Source of the DNA: a virus
Direction: 5' to 3' (one strand)
DNA: 34,700 nt
IMG/VR virus record: IMGVR_UViG_3300025147_000031
Span: 1 to 34,700 of that record
Part shown: positions 16,893 to 24,745 of the stretch, piece after piece
How the letters are laid out: every line of letters begins with the position of its first letter
Numbering within the stretch: the stretch's first letter is position 1
Notes under the pieces: model-generated
What the model was told of the DNA's origin: nothing
Databases searched by the model: none
Seen by the model: the letters and a program-made list of their open reading frames with translations, nothing else
Position numbers and translations under genes: made by a program

Positions 16893-17666
16893 ATGGCTGG
16901 TATAACAAGTATCACATTTGATAGTTTTGACTTTGTAGCTCATGGGCTAGTGATTACTAATTTTGACCATTTAACTTTGCCATCTCGCAATAACCAATTA
17001 GAGACTTTAGCCAATGAAGATGGAGCTTTACTGGTTCAATCACAGCTAGGTACTAAACCTATTATCATTGAGGGTTATTACACAGGCTCTAGCGTGGCTG
17101 ACGCTCAAAATATGTATGATACGTTAGCTCAAGCCCTAAACCGTCAACAGCGCCCTCTAATCGTGCCACACGCAGGTGCTAAACGAACTTATATCGCTAC
17201 GCCACAGAACGTAATCCTTAAACAGCCTGATGGTCTTAATCGTTTAACATTTAGCTTTGAGTTCGTCGTACCAAAAGGAAGTTCGATTGAATCAGACCGT
17301 ACTACGATAATCAACACGACTAATACTTTACCAGTAGCAACTATTCCGTTTACAATTCTAGGTTCAGTTACAGCTCGACCACTAATCACGATGACGTTTA
17401 ACATTATAGTCGGTGGTACAAGTAAAACAGTTACCATCCGCAATGCTAAAGACTTTATCGGTCTAACCTTACAACGGACTTGGTTAACAGGTGATACACT
17501 TTCAATCGACTCGGCTAACTTTCAGATATATATTAACGGAGTTCTGACAGTCCCGAGTGGTCGTATGCCTACTTGGTCTCCAGGAACAGGCTCGTTATAT
17601 TATGGCGATACGTTTACCAGTCGATCAGTTTCAATTAGTGCATCATATCAACAAAGTAATCTATAA
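16893..17666 (+). CDS. Distal tail protein (Dit-like)
   Basis: About 257 aa from ATG 16893; an in-frame TTG at 16881 would overlap the tape measure gene. The N-terminal half (ITFDSFDFVAHGLVITNFDH, then GALLVQSQLGTKPIIIEGYY) is the beta-rich ring-forming part of Dit proteins, with LAQALNRQQRPLIVPHAG in the helix region. The C-terminal half resembles a jelly-roll galectin-like domain (RNAKDFIGLTLQRTWLTGDT). Dit forms the hub ring at the tail tip, next to the tape measure. Order tape measure, Dit, tail tip proteins is standard. Confidence 0.8.
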   Translation: MAGITSITFDSFDFVAHGLVITNFDHLTLPSRNNQLETLANEDGALLVQSQLGTKPIIIEGYYTGSSVADAQNMYDTLAQALNRQQRPLIVPHAGAKRTYIATPQNVILKQPDGLNRLTFSFEFVVPKGSSIESDRTTIINTTNTLPVATIPFTILGSVTARPLITMTFNIIVGGTSKTVTIRNAKDFIGLTLQRTWLTGDTLSIDSANFQIYINGVLTVPSGRMPTWSPGTGSLYYGDTFTSRSVSISASYQQSNL

Positions 17667-17675
17667 AGGAATAAT

Positions 17676-18032
17676 ATGTCAGCAACAACACCATTCATCA
17701 ACTCATTACTAGAAGCAGGATTCAAAGGTACTACCTATACAGGTGGAGTTATTAAACTTAAACTATTTACTGGCAACTTGCCAAGTTCAGCAGGTGTTGA
17801 AGTAACTGGTGGTGGATACGTCGCTCAGACTTTGACATTTGCTAGTGCCAGTGTCAAAAAGATAACCTCGGCTCAAGTAACTTTCACTAATCTACCAACT
17901 ACTACAATCGTAGCTTATGGTGTTTACTCAGGGGCTACTTTAATAACCGAGAAACTTATAACCCCATCATTTACAGCCGACCTCTCAACCAATGAATTAA
18001 AGGTAACCTTTGACTTTAGTCTGAATGCGTAG
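17676..18032 (+). CDS. Tail-tip associated beta protein, unrecognised family
   Basis: 118 aa behind AAAGGA. Starts MSATTPFINSLLEAGFKGTT and is almost all beta, with many Thr/Ser, a composition shared by small tail-tip or fibre-base proteins. No cysteine, no membrane segment. Its place between Dit and the large tail protein argues for a virion component of the tail tip. No catalytic motif seen. Confidence 0.7.
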   Translation: MSATTPFINSLLEAGFKGTTYTGGVIKLKLFTGNLPSSAGVEVTGGGYVAQTLTFASASVKKITSAQVTFTNLPTTTIVAYGVYSGATLITEKLITPSFTADLSTNELKVTFDFSLNA

Positions 18033-18035
18033 ACT

Positions 18036-20348
18036 ATGGTTCAACTAATAACTAAAACTGGCGCTGGAGCTAACTTTCCTGTAGATGGGGAAGTATATGG
18101 AAGCTCCTATCCAGATGGGTTGCCTGCTAATGCCCTTGCTGTTGGTGCTGGTTCAGGAGCTATAGTATCCGATAATATCATGCGAGTTGAATTACTGGCA
18201 TCTAGTGTACCTAGCCAATTTAACGAGTTACATCATATTATAATGTGCTTCGATACTACATCTATACCTATCGGTTCGACTATTACGAACGCCGCTGTAA
18301 GTCTTTACTGTGAGTCAAAAGTTAATGGTATGAGTGATATAGCTGCATATTTGGTTAGTGTCACACCATCATCTTTTGATAATCTTATCAGCTCCGACTA
18401 TCCTAAAGTGAATAGTCTTAATGGATCAGTTTATTTCGCATCATATAATTATATCAATGTGGGTACTTATCATACATCAAATCTACCGAGTAAAGACTTT
18501 TATAGGATAAATACCGGCGGAACTACATCATTTGGCTTAAAAGTGGCGTTCCCTCAATGGGTATCTGGAGCTAGATCAGGTTTTAGTTTTTATACAGCCG
18601 ATCAAGGCGCATCTTACGCCCCAACCCTCACAGTCAACTATACGCCACCAGCTACAGTCGCGAGTTTCACTTCTACGCCAAACTCGCTAAACGCTGGCCA
18701 ATCGGTTACTTTTGCTGACACTTCAACTAATGTTCCAACATCATGGCTATGGGATTTTGGCGATGGCACGACCTCAACGCTTAAAAATCCGACACACGCT
18801 TACGCAACTGTTGGCCAATTTACTGTATCTCTAACCGCTACTAATGAGGGTGGTAACAACACAGTTACAAAAACAAATCTCATTACAACAACGCTCGAGT
18901 CGCATACACTCATATTTTCAGACCTGTCCAGCGGAGCTGACACCCTAATATTAGACTTCCAATCGCAAACAGGTATATTCTCTGACGAAGCAAACGGTGG
19001 TTCTCCGACAGGCGGTGGCGACACACTATACATTTCAACGACCTTCCAATCACTACCTCAAAAAGAATATGAGTATCGAGTCTTTGATGAAGCTGGTAAT
19101 TACATAAGTACGTGGCAAGATGTCAAATCAGACTTTAGTTACTCACAACGAGTCAATGAGAATGCCACTGAGTTAAATGTAATGATTGGCCGTGCGCCAG
19201 ATAACCGTATTGCTAAACTTGAAGCCTTAAAAGATAAGAACGGTAATGATATTCTTGATAGTAGTTCAACTATTATTTATGTATCAACTGAAACAGAAAA
19301 CTCTGTCGGTGAGGGTACTGATATTAGAGAAAATCTAAACGTCGAAGTCTATTGTTTTTATGGCGGATACGAAGCCTTAAAAGATAAAAACGGTAACGAT
19401 ATTTTAGACAATCTATCAAATGTCATCTTAACTGGATACGGTAATCCAAACGGTAAACGAGTTTACACAGGTTATATTGCTGATTATGATTTGACTTATG
19501 GTGATGTTACTGGTGTAGATGTAGTTATTGCTCCGTTTGCAACTGAAATGAGCCATTACATTTTCAAGTCCGGTACGGCTACGACTGTAAATTATGGGTT
19601 AACCGACCCTATTGTGATGGCACGTAATGCAATGGATAACTATATCGCTCAAGGTGGTGTAATAACCTACACAGCCGAGTCAATGCCGTTATCTGGTGAA
19701 CAAGCCCCTTACGAGTTCAACCTGCAAACAACTAGAGCCTCAATTGATAAGACAGTTGACCTGTTACCTAGTGGTTATTATCACTATGTTCACCCTGGCG
19801 AAAATGTTCAATACGAACTACAAAAAGCTGTTACGGCTCATCATACATTCTATTATGAGAAACATATCACTCAATTAAAGCTTAAGAAGTCAATCACACA
19901 ACTAATTAACAAGGTCTATTTTGTTGGTGGCGAAACTACCCCAGGCGTAAGTTTGTTTAAGTATTACGAAGATACTGCGAGTGTAAGTTCACTAAGACCT
20001 GGCTTAGAAATACTATCAGATAGTCGTGTCATTGTAGATACATCAGCTTCCATTCTTAGTAATAGAAAAATAGCCGAGTTCAAAACGGCTCGCTGGCGAA
20101 CATCTGTCGTTATTACTGATGCCGTTTATGATATTGAAACCATAAAACTAGGGCAGATGGTGGACTTTAAGAACTTCGGCACGTTCGCAGATACGTTAGT
20201 TTTACAGATTGTTGGGATTGATCGTAAAAAACATAGCGTCAATCTTGACCTCGATATGGTAATCCCAGGTGAAGCTAAACGGCTAGAGGACTTGAAACGA
20301 GCTATATTGTCAGAGCAAATTGCTAACGTCGGTACAACCCCAACTTAA
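18036..20348 (+). CDS. Large tail-tip protein with PKD domain and baseplate-hub-like C-terminus
   Basis: 770 aa. Residues 1-205 form an all-beta domain of the kind seen in DNRLRE-like adhesive modules (TTSIPIGSTITNAAVSLYC). Residues about 207-285 are a PKD domain: SFTSTPNSLNAGQSVTFADT and WLWDFGDGTTSTLKNPTHAY. From residue 330 on the sequence (EYRVFDEAGNYISTWQDV, LNVMIGRAPDNRIAKLEAL, YIADYDLTYGDVTGVDVVIA) resembles the siphovirus Gp37-like/hub class that closes the tail tip and binds the host. A repeated KDKNGNDILD segment sits inside. It probably combines the hub with a sugar-binding PKD arm. Confidence 0.75.
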   Translation: MVQLITKTGAGANFPVDGEVYGSSYPDGLPANALAVGAGSGAIVSDNIMRVELLASSVPSQFNELHHIIMCFDTTSIPIGSTITNAAVSLYCESKVNGMSDIAAYLVSVTPSSFDNLISSDYPKVNSLNGSVYFASYNYINVGTYHTSNLPSKDFYRINTGGTTSFGLKVAFPQWVSGARSGFSFYTADQGASYAPTLTVNYTPPATVASFTSTPNSLNAGQSVTFADTSTNVPTSWLWDFGDGTTSTLKNPTHAYATVGQFTVSLTATNEGGNNTVTKTNLITTTLESHTLIFSDLSSGADTLILDFQSQTGIFSDEANGGSPTGGGDTLYISTTFQSLPQKEYEYRVFDEAGNYISTWQDVKSDFSYSQRVNENATELNVMIGRAPDNRIAKLEALKDKNGNDILDSSSTIIYVSTETENSVGEGTDIRENLNVEVYCFYGGYEALKDKNGNDILDNLSNVILTGYGNPNGKRVYTGYIADYDLTYGDVTGVDVVIAPFATEMSHYIFKSGTATTVNYGLTDPIVMARNAMDNYIAQGGVITYTAESMPLSGEQAPYEFNLQTTRASIDKTVDLLPSGYYHYVHPGENVQYELQKAVTAHHTFYYEKHITQLKLKKSITQLINKVYFVGGETTPGVSLFKYYEDTASVSSLRPGLEILSDSRVIVDTSASILSNRKIAEFKTARWRTSVVITDAVYDIETIKLGQMVDFKNFGTFADTLVLQIVGIDRKKHSVNLDLDMVIPGEAKRLEDLKRAILSEQIANVGTTPT
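19221..19410 (+). repeat. Internal direct repeat, two 40-base copies 150 bases apart
   Basis: The 40 bases at 19221-19260 and 19371-19410 are nearly identical and encode (L/Y)EALKDKNGNDILD twice in frame. Both copies end in a beta strand (SSTIIYV, LSNVILTG). The spacing is exactly 50 codons, which suggests partial duplication inside the tail-tip protein. Confidence 0.8.
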
Positions 20349-20356
20349 TAATTTTG

Positions 20357-20371
20357 TGATACCCTAAGCGC
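20357..20371 (+). promoter_or_regulatory. Putative late promoter, copy 6 (before fibre and lysis genes)
   Basis: TTTTGTGATACCCTAAGCGC, eight bases after the hub gene. The first ATG (20375) opens only four codons (MTIS), ending before the ribosome site of the next gene; it may be a vestigial leader. Confidence 0.65.
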
Positions 20372-20426
20372 ATAATGACAATAAGCTAAGAAACCCAGAT
20401 TATTTAATAAGAAAGAGGATAACGTC

Positions 20427-20960
20427 ATAGCAGTAATTAACACATATCCAGATGACACAGTAACAATCGGAACCGACAAGCTTTTAACTGTTAATACAGA
20501 TGGTGCTACGGTTATTACCCCTGTTGATACCTTGAAAGCTTATTTACTTTCTGCTGGTGGAGTAACTAATACAGCCCTAGCAGGTGGGATAACTGGCGAT
20601 AAACTCACTAGTTATAAAGTTCAAAGGCAAAACGACACGACTAATACCACACTTACTGGAGCTAGGATAGAGACTGGCTGGGGATGGATACTAGGCACTG
20701 GCGGGGTATCTTATGCCGGAGAGAATATCTCATTCTCTACACCTTTTACTGTTGCGCCAATAGTTATCTGTAGCAATGTTGGCTCTCGTCTTACTACTAA
20801 CCCGACTCTTATAAGTGACCTTACTAGTCCAGCCGATATGATAATTGAAACGAGTGCTGTCGCCACTGGCGGATTCCGCTTAGATATGGAAACTCGTGCA
20901 GCTAATAACACTGATGTAAATAAACGATATGGCTACTCATGGATAGCAATTGGTGCTTAA
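20427..20960 (+). CDS. Tail fibre protein with H-type lectin-like C-terminus, apparent AUA start
   Basis: The frame is open from 20385. No ATG, GTG or TTG lies in it before TTG 20532, which has no ribosome site and would cut off a protein-like stretch. AAGAGGAT (20413-20420) is placed seven to eight bases before ATA 20427, giving MAVINTYPDDTVTIGTDKLL and 177 aa in all. The C-terminal 100 residues (ETGWGWILGTGG, FSTPFTVAPIVICSNVG, NKRYGYSWIAIGA) match the look of H-type lectin domains found on phage fibres and would bind host sugar. Start choice is inference. Confidence 0.7.
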   Translation: MAVINTYPDDTVTIGTDKLLTVNTDGATVITPVDTLKAYLLSAGGVTNTALAGGITGDKLTSYKVQRQNDTTNTTLTGARIETGWGWILGTGGVSYAGENISFSTPFTVAPIVICSNVGSRLTTNPTLISDLTSPADMIIETSAVATGGFRLDMETRAANNTDVNKRYGYSWIAIGA

Positions 20961-20992
20961 TGACACCATATAAAACAAAAGGAAACAACTAG

Positions 20993-21328
20993 ATGGTATC
21001 ATCTAAAAGTCAAAAAGAGCTAGAAGAGCCTGTCAAAGGTTACGAACTACAAGCTGTCGCAGATAAGATTGATGCTTTTAGAGAATTATACGTAACTAAT
21101 ACAAATACTTTTACTCAGGCTTATATTACTAGGGCTGACCATCATGCTGAATTACAAGATGCCGTCACTGCCTCGGAAAAAGCTATGGCAATCATTTGTA
21201 CAGATGTTACCAATCTTAAAACTACGATTGGTAACTTAAAAAAGTTTGGTTATTCTATGGCTCTGCTAGTTGGTGGGTTGTTAATTAATCTAGTCTGGCA
21301 ATACATAACGAACTCAGGTAAATTATGA
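20993..21328 (+). CDS. C-terminally membrane-anchored coiled-coil protein (XhlA-like layout)
   Basis: 111 aa. Residues 1-85 are helical and charged; residues 86-106 form one membrane segment (YSMALLVGGLLINLVWQYI), leaving a short tail. This layout is shared by XhlA-type accessory lysis proteins, though the sequence match is only general. ATG 20993 lies behind AAAGGAAAC. It overlaps the next gene by four bases (ATGA), so it belongs to the lysis/envelope unit. Confidence 0.65.
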   Translation: MVSSKSQKELEEPVKGYELQAVADKIDAFRELYVTNTNTFTQAYITRADHHAELQDAVTASEKAMAIICTDVTNLKTTIGNLKKFGYSMALLVGGLLINLVWQYITNSGKL

Positions 21329-21939
21329 AAAAGTTTAGAAAAATAATCATACCAATACTAGTAATTTTATTCTTCCTGTTTTTAGGTTGGGTTATTTACA
21401 TAAATAACATTACGATTGATAAACTTCGCTCTGAGGGTAAGCCGTACGTTACTGGTGTTACTACTGTCCCTGCCGTAGACGGTGATAAGGGTGCAACTGG
21501 TGATACTGGTGCAACTGGTCGCAGTCCAACCCCTGCTGAGATAGCTCAATCTGTGGCAGATTACTGTGCTACGACTGGCACTTGTGTCGGGCAGATACCA
21601 ACTCAAGCTGTTGTATTTGCGGCTGTCTCGCAATTCTGTGGTAATAATGCCTGTCAAGGAGTCGCTGGCTTAAATGCCACACCTGCCGACGTTCAACTAG
21701 CTGTTACTGGTTACTGCGATAAAGGGGCGTGTATTGGCCCACAAGGGCTGACTGGCCTAAAGGGTGCTAACGGTGAAACTCCACAACTACAATGCGTTAC
21801 ACGGCTCGTTACAACGGTTAAAACTAACTTTATAGCGTGGAAACTACCTAGTCAACCAAATACAGCCTATATAGATTTATATAAACTTCCAAAATGGGCT
21901 GAATGTTTGAACCCTGTTGATTTAACTATAACAATATAA
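21325..21939 (+). CDS. Membrane-anchored protein with collagen-like triplets
   Basis: 204 aa. Residues 5-27 are a single N-terminal membrane anchor (KIIIPILVILFFLFLGWVIY), with basic residues before it, so the rest is outside. Two collagen-like Gly-X-Y tracts follow: residues 53-65 (GDKGATGDTGATG) and about 138-152 (GPQGLTGLKGANGE). Between them are two similar segments each with paired Cys (DYCATTGTCVG, QFCGNNACQG, GYCDKGACIG) after an (A/V)xxAVxxxC pattern, a three-fold repeat likely stabilised by disulfides. A collagen-like stalk bearing Cys knots next to the endolysin suggests an envelope or spanin-like helper, function unknown. Confidence 0.7.
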   Translation: MKKFRKIIIPILVILFFLFLGWVIYINNITIDKLRSEGKPYVTGVTTVPAVDGDKGATGDTGATGRSPTPAEIAQSVADYCATTGTCVGQIPTQAVVFAAVSQFCGNNACQGVAGLNATPADVQLAVTGYCDKGACIGPQGLTGLKGANGETPQLQCVTRLVTTVKTNFIAWKLPSQPNTAYIDLYKLPKWAECLNPVDLTITI

Positions 21940-21950
21940 AGGAGTAAACG

Positions 21951-22811
21951 ATGGCTTGGAAACAATTGAGAGATGCAAACTGGCGAGTACCTTATGTCGG
22001 TGGCTGGTGTCTTAAATACGTGCAAGACGCTTTCGGAACAGACCACCCAGACCCAGATGCTACTAATGCCTGGAATGATAATTACGGAAATGGCAATCAC
22101 TACGACCTGCCACCAGTCGGTAAGACTGTACCAGTTTACTTCTCGCTTGGTAACGTACCACAAGGTCACGTGGCTATCTCATTAGATGATGGTATGGTAG
22201 CATCTTCAACTCAAGGTGGCTCTCACCCACAAGGTTATCTACACCCTAACCTTAATGACTTAATCGCTATTTATGGAAGATATAACGGTGGTTGTCATTA
22301 CTTAGGCTGGAGTGAGTTTGTTGGAACAGTCCGAGTAGTAGAGAACGCTACGCCAATGGTTACCACAGCCCAAGTAAATGAACTTTATCAGACAATCTTA
22401 GAGAGGTCACCTGATGTTGCTGGTCTAACTCACTTCGTCGGTCATTATACGTATGACTTTGTTAAAGCTGACCTACTAGCCTCTGGCGAACGCAAAACAC
22501 TACTTTCCAATAAAGCTGCTGCAATCTTAGCCAAACTAACCGCTGATAAAGAGGCTGCTAGACTAGCCGAAGTCACAAGATTAGCTGAGATAACACGCCT
22601 CCAAGAGATTGCCAGACTTGCTGAAGTAGCTAGATTAAAAGCTATAGCTGATGCCAAAGCCATTCAAGACGCTAAAGACGCTGAGACGGCTCGTATTGCA
22701 GCCGAGAAGGCTAAAGCCGATGCTATCGTAGAAGATAACACTCAATTCACTTCGTGGTTGAAAAACCTATTTATTATAATCGGTAAGTTTCTTACCAGTT
22801 GGAGAAAATAG
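21951..22811 (+). CDS. Endolysin with CHAP-like domain and DUF4214-like repeat
   Basis: 286 aa. Residues 8-115 look like a CHAP/NlpC-type cysteine hydrolase: VGGWCLKYVQDAFG with Cys20 as nucleophile and QGHVAISLDDG with His73. Residues 135-180 (VNELYQTILERSPDVAGLTH) resemble a DUF4214 unit, seen in surface proteins. Residues 185-255 form a long helix with a six-residue RLAEVT/RLAEIT/RLQEIA-type repeat, and the last 20 residues are hydrophobic-amphipathic with Trp. It cuts peptidoglycan at the end of infection. Neighbour of two holin candidates. AAAGGAG ribosome site. Confidence 0.85.
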   Translation: MAWKQLRDANWRVPYVGGWCLKYVQDAFGTDHPDPDATNAWNDNYGNGNHYDLPPVGKTVPVYFSLGNVPQGHVAISLDDGMVASSTQGGSHPQGYLHPNLNDLIAIYGRYNGGCHYLGWSEFVGTVRVVENATPMVTTAQVNELYQTILERSPDVAGLTHFVGHYTYDFVKADLLASGERKTLLSNKAAAILAKLTADKEAARLAEVTRLAEITRLQEIARLAEVARLKAIADAKAIQDAKDAETARIAAEKAKADAIVEDNTQFTSWLKNLFIIIGKFLTSWRK

Positions 22812-22812
22812 A

Positions 22813-22947
22813 ATGGTCTATAAGATTTCAATGGTCATTTTTCTAATATCAATCGGTGCAAGTCTAGTCTTTTCACTACCTTACACAGCATTAATCGCTG
22901 GTATCTCGGCTTTTGTCGCTGGTATCGCATTAGTAGTAGGAGCATAA
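22813..22947 (+). CDS. Small two-segment membrane protein, possible holin/antiholin
   Basis: 44 aa, starting MVYKISMVIFLISIGASLVF and ending GIALVVGA. Nearly the whole protein is hydrophobic and makes two short membrane helices around a Pro turn (SLPYTAL). It lies between endolysin and the r1t holin, two bases from each. The GGAGA ribosome site overlaps the endolysin end. Size and place suit a second holin or antiholin. Confidence 0.65.
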   Translation: MVYKISMVIFLISIGASLVFSLPYTALIAGISAFVAGIALVVGA

Positions 22948-22948
22948 T

Positions 22949-23179
22949 ATGTTCACAAAAACATTTTTAATCGATGCTTTGGAACGTGCAATCAAGACCT
23001 TTGCACAGACAATAGTAGCTTTAGTATTAGTCGTAGCCCCAACTATGGGTGAAGAGTTACTAGAGGTTAATTGGATACCTGTATTAGGAGTAGCTTTTAT
23101 AGCTGCTGTTATATCAATTTTGACAAGTATTGCTTCATCACTTACTGGAAATAAAAACTCAGCATCGTTGATTAAGTAA
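22949..23179 (+). CDS. r1t-type holin
   Basis: 76 aa. The pattern FLIDALERAIKTFAQTIVAL, then EVNWIPVLGVAFIAAVISIL and TSIASSL is that of the lactococcal r1t holin family: one membrane helix, a Trp-containing turn and a second helix. It makes membrane holes that release the endolysin. Overlaps the next gene by one base (TAATG). Confidence 0.88.
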   Translation: MFTKTFLIDALERAIKTFAQTIVALVLVVAPTMGEELLEVNWIPVLGVAFIAAVISILTSIASSLTGNKNSASLIK

Positions 23180-23382
23180 TGGAACGTATCGGTCAAACCC
23201 TCCTAGAGGAAATCGCCTTACTGCCAGAAAAAGACCACCAATACGTTAATATGACTGGGGTATTAGGTATGATTGCTACCGAGATGGTCGCTAGAGATGC
23301 CCACAATGACTGTTATATTTGTAAGAAAAAAGCTGACGAATATCAGGCTTATTTAGACGGTGGTGAAGACCCCAGAGACTAA
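23179..23382 (+). CDS. Unrecognised 67-aa protein after the holin
   Basis: Starts at the last base of the holin stop. Contains NDCYICKKKADEYQAYLDGG: a single CxxC in a helical, acidic protein, preceded by VLGMIATEMVARDAH. It shares layout with the following gene, which also has a CxxxC and a DYLDRYDN stretch, so the two may be distant copies. No membrane segment. Function unknown. Confidence 0.65.
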   Translation: MERIGQTLLEEIALLPEKDHQYVNMTGVLGMIATEMVARDAHNDCYICKKKADEYQAYLDGGEDPRD

Positions 23383-23383
23383 T

Positions 23384-23632
23384 ATGGAACGAGAACTTCA
23401 AAGTCTACCCTTTACCGAACTTGTCGCTTTGAAACTTACCGGCACTCCTGAACAAGCCCATCACGTTGAAATGGAAACACGTAGTCGCTATGCAGATTTT
23501 AGAGACTACCTAGACCGTTACGACAATCTAACCCCAGACCAAAAATGTGTCGCAGGGAGTTGTCTAAGCTATCGCATGGCACTTGGGGCTGTTAATCACG
23601 TAGTAACTAACCCATCGGATATTAGGTTCTGA
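23384..23632 (+). CDS. Unrecognised 82-aa protein, possible paralogue of its neighbour
   Basis: ATG 23384 directly follows the previous stop; an in-frame GTG at 23360 would overlap it and is less likely. The start MERELQSLPFTELVALKLTG recalls MERIGQTLLEEIALLPEK of the gene before, and KCVAGSC carries two Cys. Soluble and helical. Function unknown; late-unit position after lysis genes. Confidence 0.65.
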   Translation: MERELQSLPFTELVALKLTGTPEQAHHVEMETRSRYADFRDYLDRYDNLTPDQKCVAGSCLSYRMALGAVNHVVTNPSDIRF

Positions 23633-23635
23633 CTT

Positions 23636-24085
23636 ATGTCGGATATGAGTTACCCCGTCAATGAGTACGGAGTAGCTCTGTCCAGTTACGAATTGGGCTA
23701 TAGTGAACCAACTGACCCAGAACGTCAAACAAACATAAATCATCTACAATGGATTGAGAGAATATACAGAGTCGTCGGCAAGGGCGCTCTTTTTATATGT
23801 TTTAGAGACCTCAAATGCTTACAAGAACCAATGTACATGGATGAACACCAAAGCCTACACGATACATTCTCCCAACCTAAAATGCCAACCCCAGCCCAAG
23901 CCTATGAAGAAATTGAGCGAGCGCAACTAAATGGCGAGTGTTTCTCTAGGCGTATGTCAAGAAAAAAACGTGAACAGATGGGATACGTTGCTATCGGTGG
24001 TTATGCCCAGATACCTATAACAGATGAAAGGCTGTTGGCCTGTAAAAAAGACTGTGATTTTATAATAAATAGTAGATGGAATTAG
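23636..24085 (+). CDS. Unrecognised 149-aa protein
   Basis: ATG 23636 lies three bases after the previous stop. Contains four Cys spread over the protein (ALFICFRDLKCLQ, LNGECFSRR, LLACKKDCDFI) and a basic stretch RRMSRKKREQMG that could contact DNA. The end overlaps the start region of the next gene. Cysteine content and basic patch would suit a DNA-binding regulator, but no helix-turn-helix or zinc-finger spacing is clear; unassigned. Confidence 0.65.
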   Translation: MSDMSYPVNEYGVALSSYELGYSEPTDPERQTNINHLQWIERIYRVVGKGALFICFRDLKCLQEPMYMDEHQSLHDTFSQPKMPTPAQAYEEIERAQLNGECFSRRMSRKKREQMGYVAIGGYAQIPITDERLLACKKDCDFIINSRWN

Positions 24086-24093
24086 GAGTTGAA

Positions 24094-24297
24094 ATGACAC
24101 GATCAAACATGGAAATAAGTTATACTGAGATAAGCCCAGAAGTTTTAGTTAATCGGAATAACGAACTAATCACTTTACTTGAAATACCTTGCCATAAAGA
24201 ACGAGCCGATAGACTTAAACGTGAACTAGCCGAAGTCTCATTTGAAATTATGCAGAGAGTGCGTGCAGGTGAGCTTGATATTGAGATGACAGACTAG
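24094..24297 (+). CDS. Unrecognised 67-aa acidic helical protein
   Basis: I choose ATG 24094, which has AGGAG five bases upstream, rather than ATG 24076 inside the previous gene. The body (VNRNNELITLLEIPCHKERA, then DRLKRELAEVSFEIMQRVRA) is a helical hairpin. The last 20 codons contain the -35 and most of the spacer of the RNA promoter at 24275-24303. It is the last gene of the late unit. Confidence 0.65.
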   Translation: MTRSNMEISYTEISPEVLVNRNNELITLLEIPCHKERADRLKRELAEVSFEIMQRVRAGELDIEMTD

Positions 24298-24303
24298 TAT
24301 AAT
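24275..24303 (+). promoter_or_regulatory. Sigma-70-like promoter for the structured RNA
   Basis: TTGATA (24275-24280), exactly 17 bases, TATAAT (24298-24303). It starts inside the end of the previous gene and lacks both the late motif and the early CATTAGCG element, so it is probably read by host polymerase throughout infection. Confidence 0.75.
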
Positions 24304-24308
24304 AGATG

Positions 24309-24459
24309 TACGCCCTGAAGCTGTAATGCTCTAGGTAATCGGTATCTGACCTGCAGAGATGGTATCGGCAAGACTGAGGACAAAGAGGAGTAATTACCTT
24401 ACAAAAACTCAGGTATAACAATACAAATAAATAAGCCCCATTACGAGGCTTATTTATTT
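24309..24459 (+). ncRNA. Structured RNA A, about 150 nt
   Basis: Bounded by a consensus promoter and a strong terminator with no real gene between. AGGTAAT (24333-24339) pairs with ATTACCT (24393-24399). Inside is CTGACCTGCAGAGATGGTA (24346-24364), which matches RNA B at 28830-28847 in 16 of 19 aligned positions. An AAGAGGAG (24383-24390) ribosome-site-like sequence sits next to the closing stem, and only a 13-codon AUU frame follows it. CTGAG (24374-24378) can pair with CTCAG near 24408. This fits a free regulatory or decoy RNA rather than a leader. Function unknown. Confidence 0.6.
24425..24459 (+). terminator. Bidirectional intrinsic terminator
   Basis: AAATAAATAAGCC (24425-24437) and GGCTTATTTATTT (24447-24459), 13 perfect pairs with a nine-base loop. 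It ends RNA A and the late unit on the + strand and the minus-strand gene at 24479 from the other side. Confidence 0.85.
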
Positions 24460-24478
24460 ACTTGGTATAACTAGTCTA

Positions 24479-24745
24479 CTATTTGATTATCACGCCACCT
24501 GTGAGCTTGTGTGAGGTCGTGGGTGCTATAAACGGTACTAGGTGCAACGCTCCGTCAATCACAAAGACCTGTTTATGAATATTAGGTTTGCTATATCTAG
24601 CTTGGATTCGTTTTAATGAATCGGCTGATAATCTATCAAGTTCTATTTTACGGTTACGTTTCGCTATTACGCCTAGGTTTAATATCGGACTGAGTGAACG
24701 CCCAACATTGTTTATGCGTCGGTCTATATCTGATAGTTGTGTCAT
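24479..24745 (-). CDS. Only minus-strand protein gene; frame extends upstream into a signal-peptide-like segment
   Basis: ATG at 24745 (minus) has AAGAGG five bases upstream and gives 88 aa (MTQLSDIDRRINNVGRSLSP...), basic and soluble. However the same frame stays open to about 24910 and the added residues read TDYLVILISGIALLSTPLLA followed by GYTKKEGSL, a convincing signal peptide or membrane anchor, then a Lys/Arg/Asn linker. No ATG, GTG or TTG lies in that part; candidates are ATT 24880, ATC 24886 or CTG 24892. So either a longer exported protein starts with a rare codon, or the start was lost and the short form remains. Family unknown. A weak minus promoter (TTGCAT/AACAAT) lies near 24974-25002. 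Confidence 0.6.
   Translation of the reverse strand: MTQLSDIDRRINNVGRSLSPILNLGVIAKRNRKIELDRLSADSLKRIQARYSKPNIHKQVFVIDGALHLVPFIAPTTSHKLTGGVIIK

Noticed and set aside
24393-24434. AUU-started 13-codon frame behind AAGAGGAG in RNA A
   Set aside because: Gap of only two bases to the ribosome site and the codons overlap the closing stem and terminator; more likely a decoy-like site or chance.
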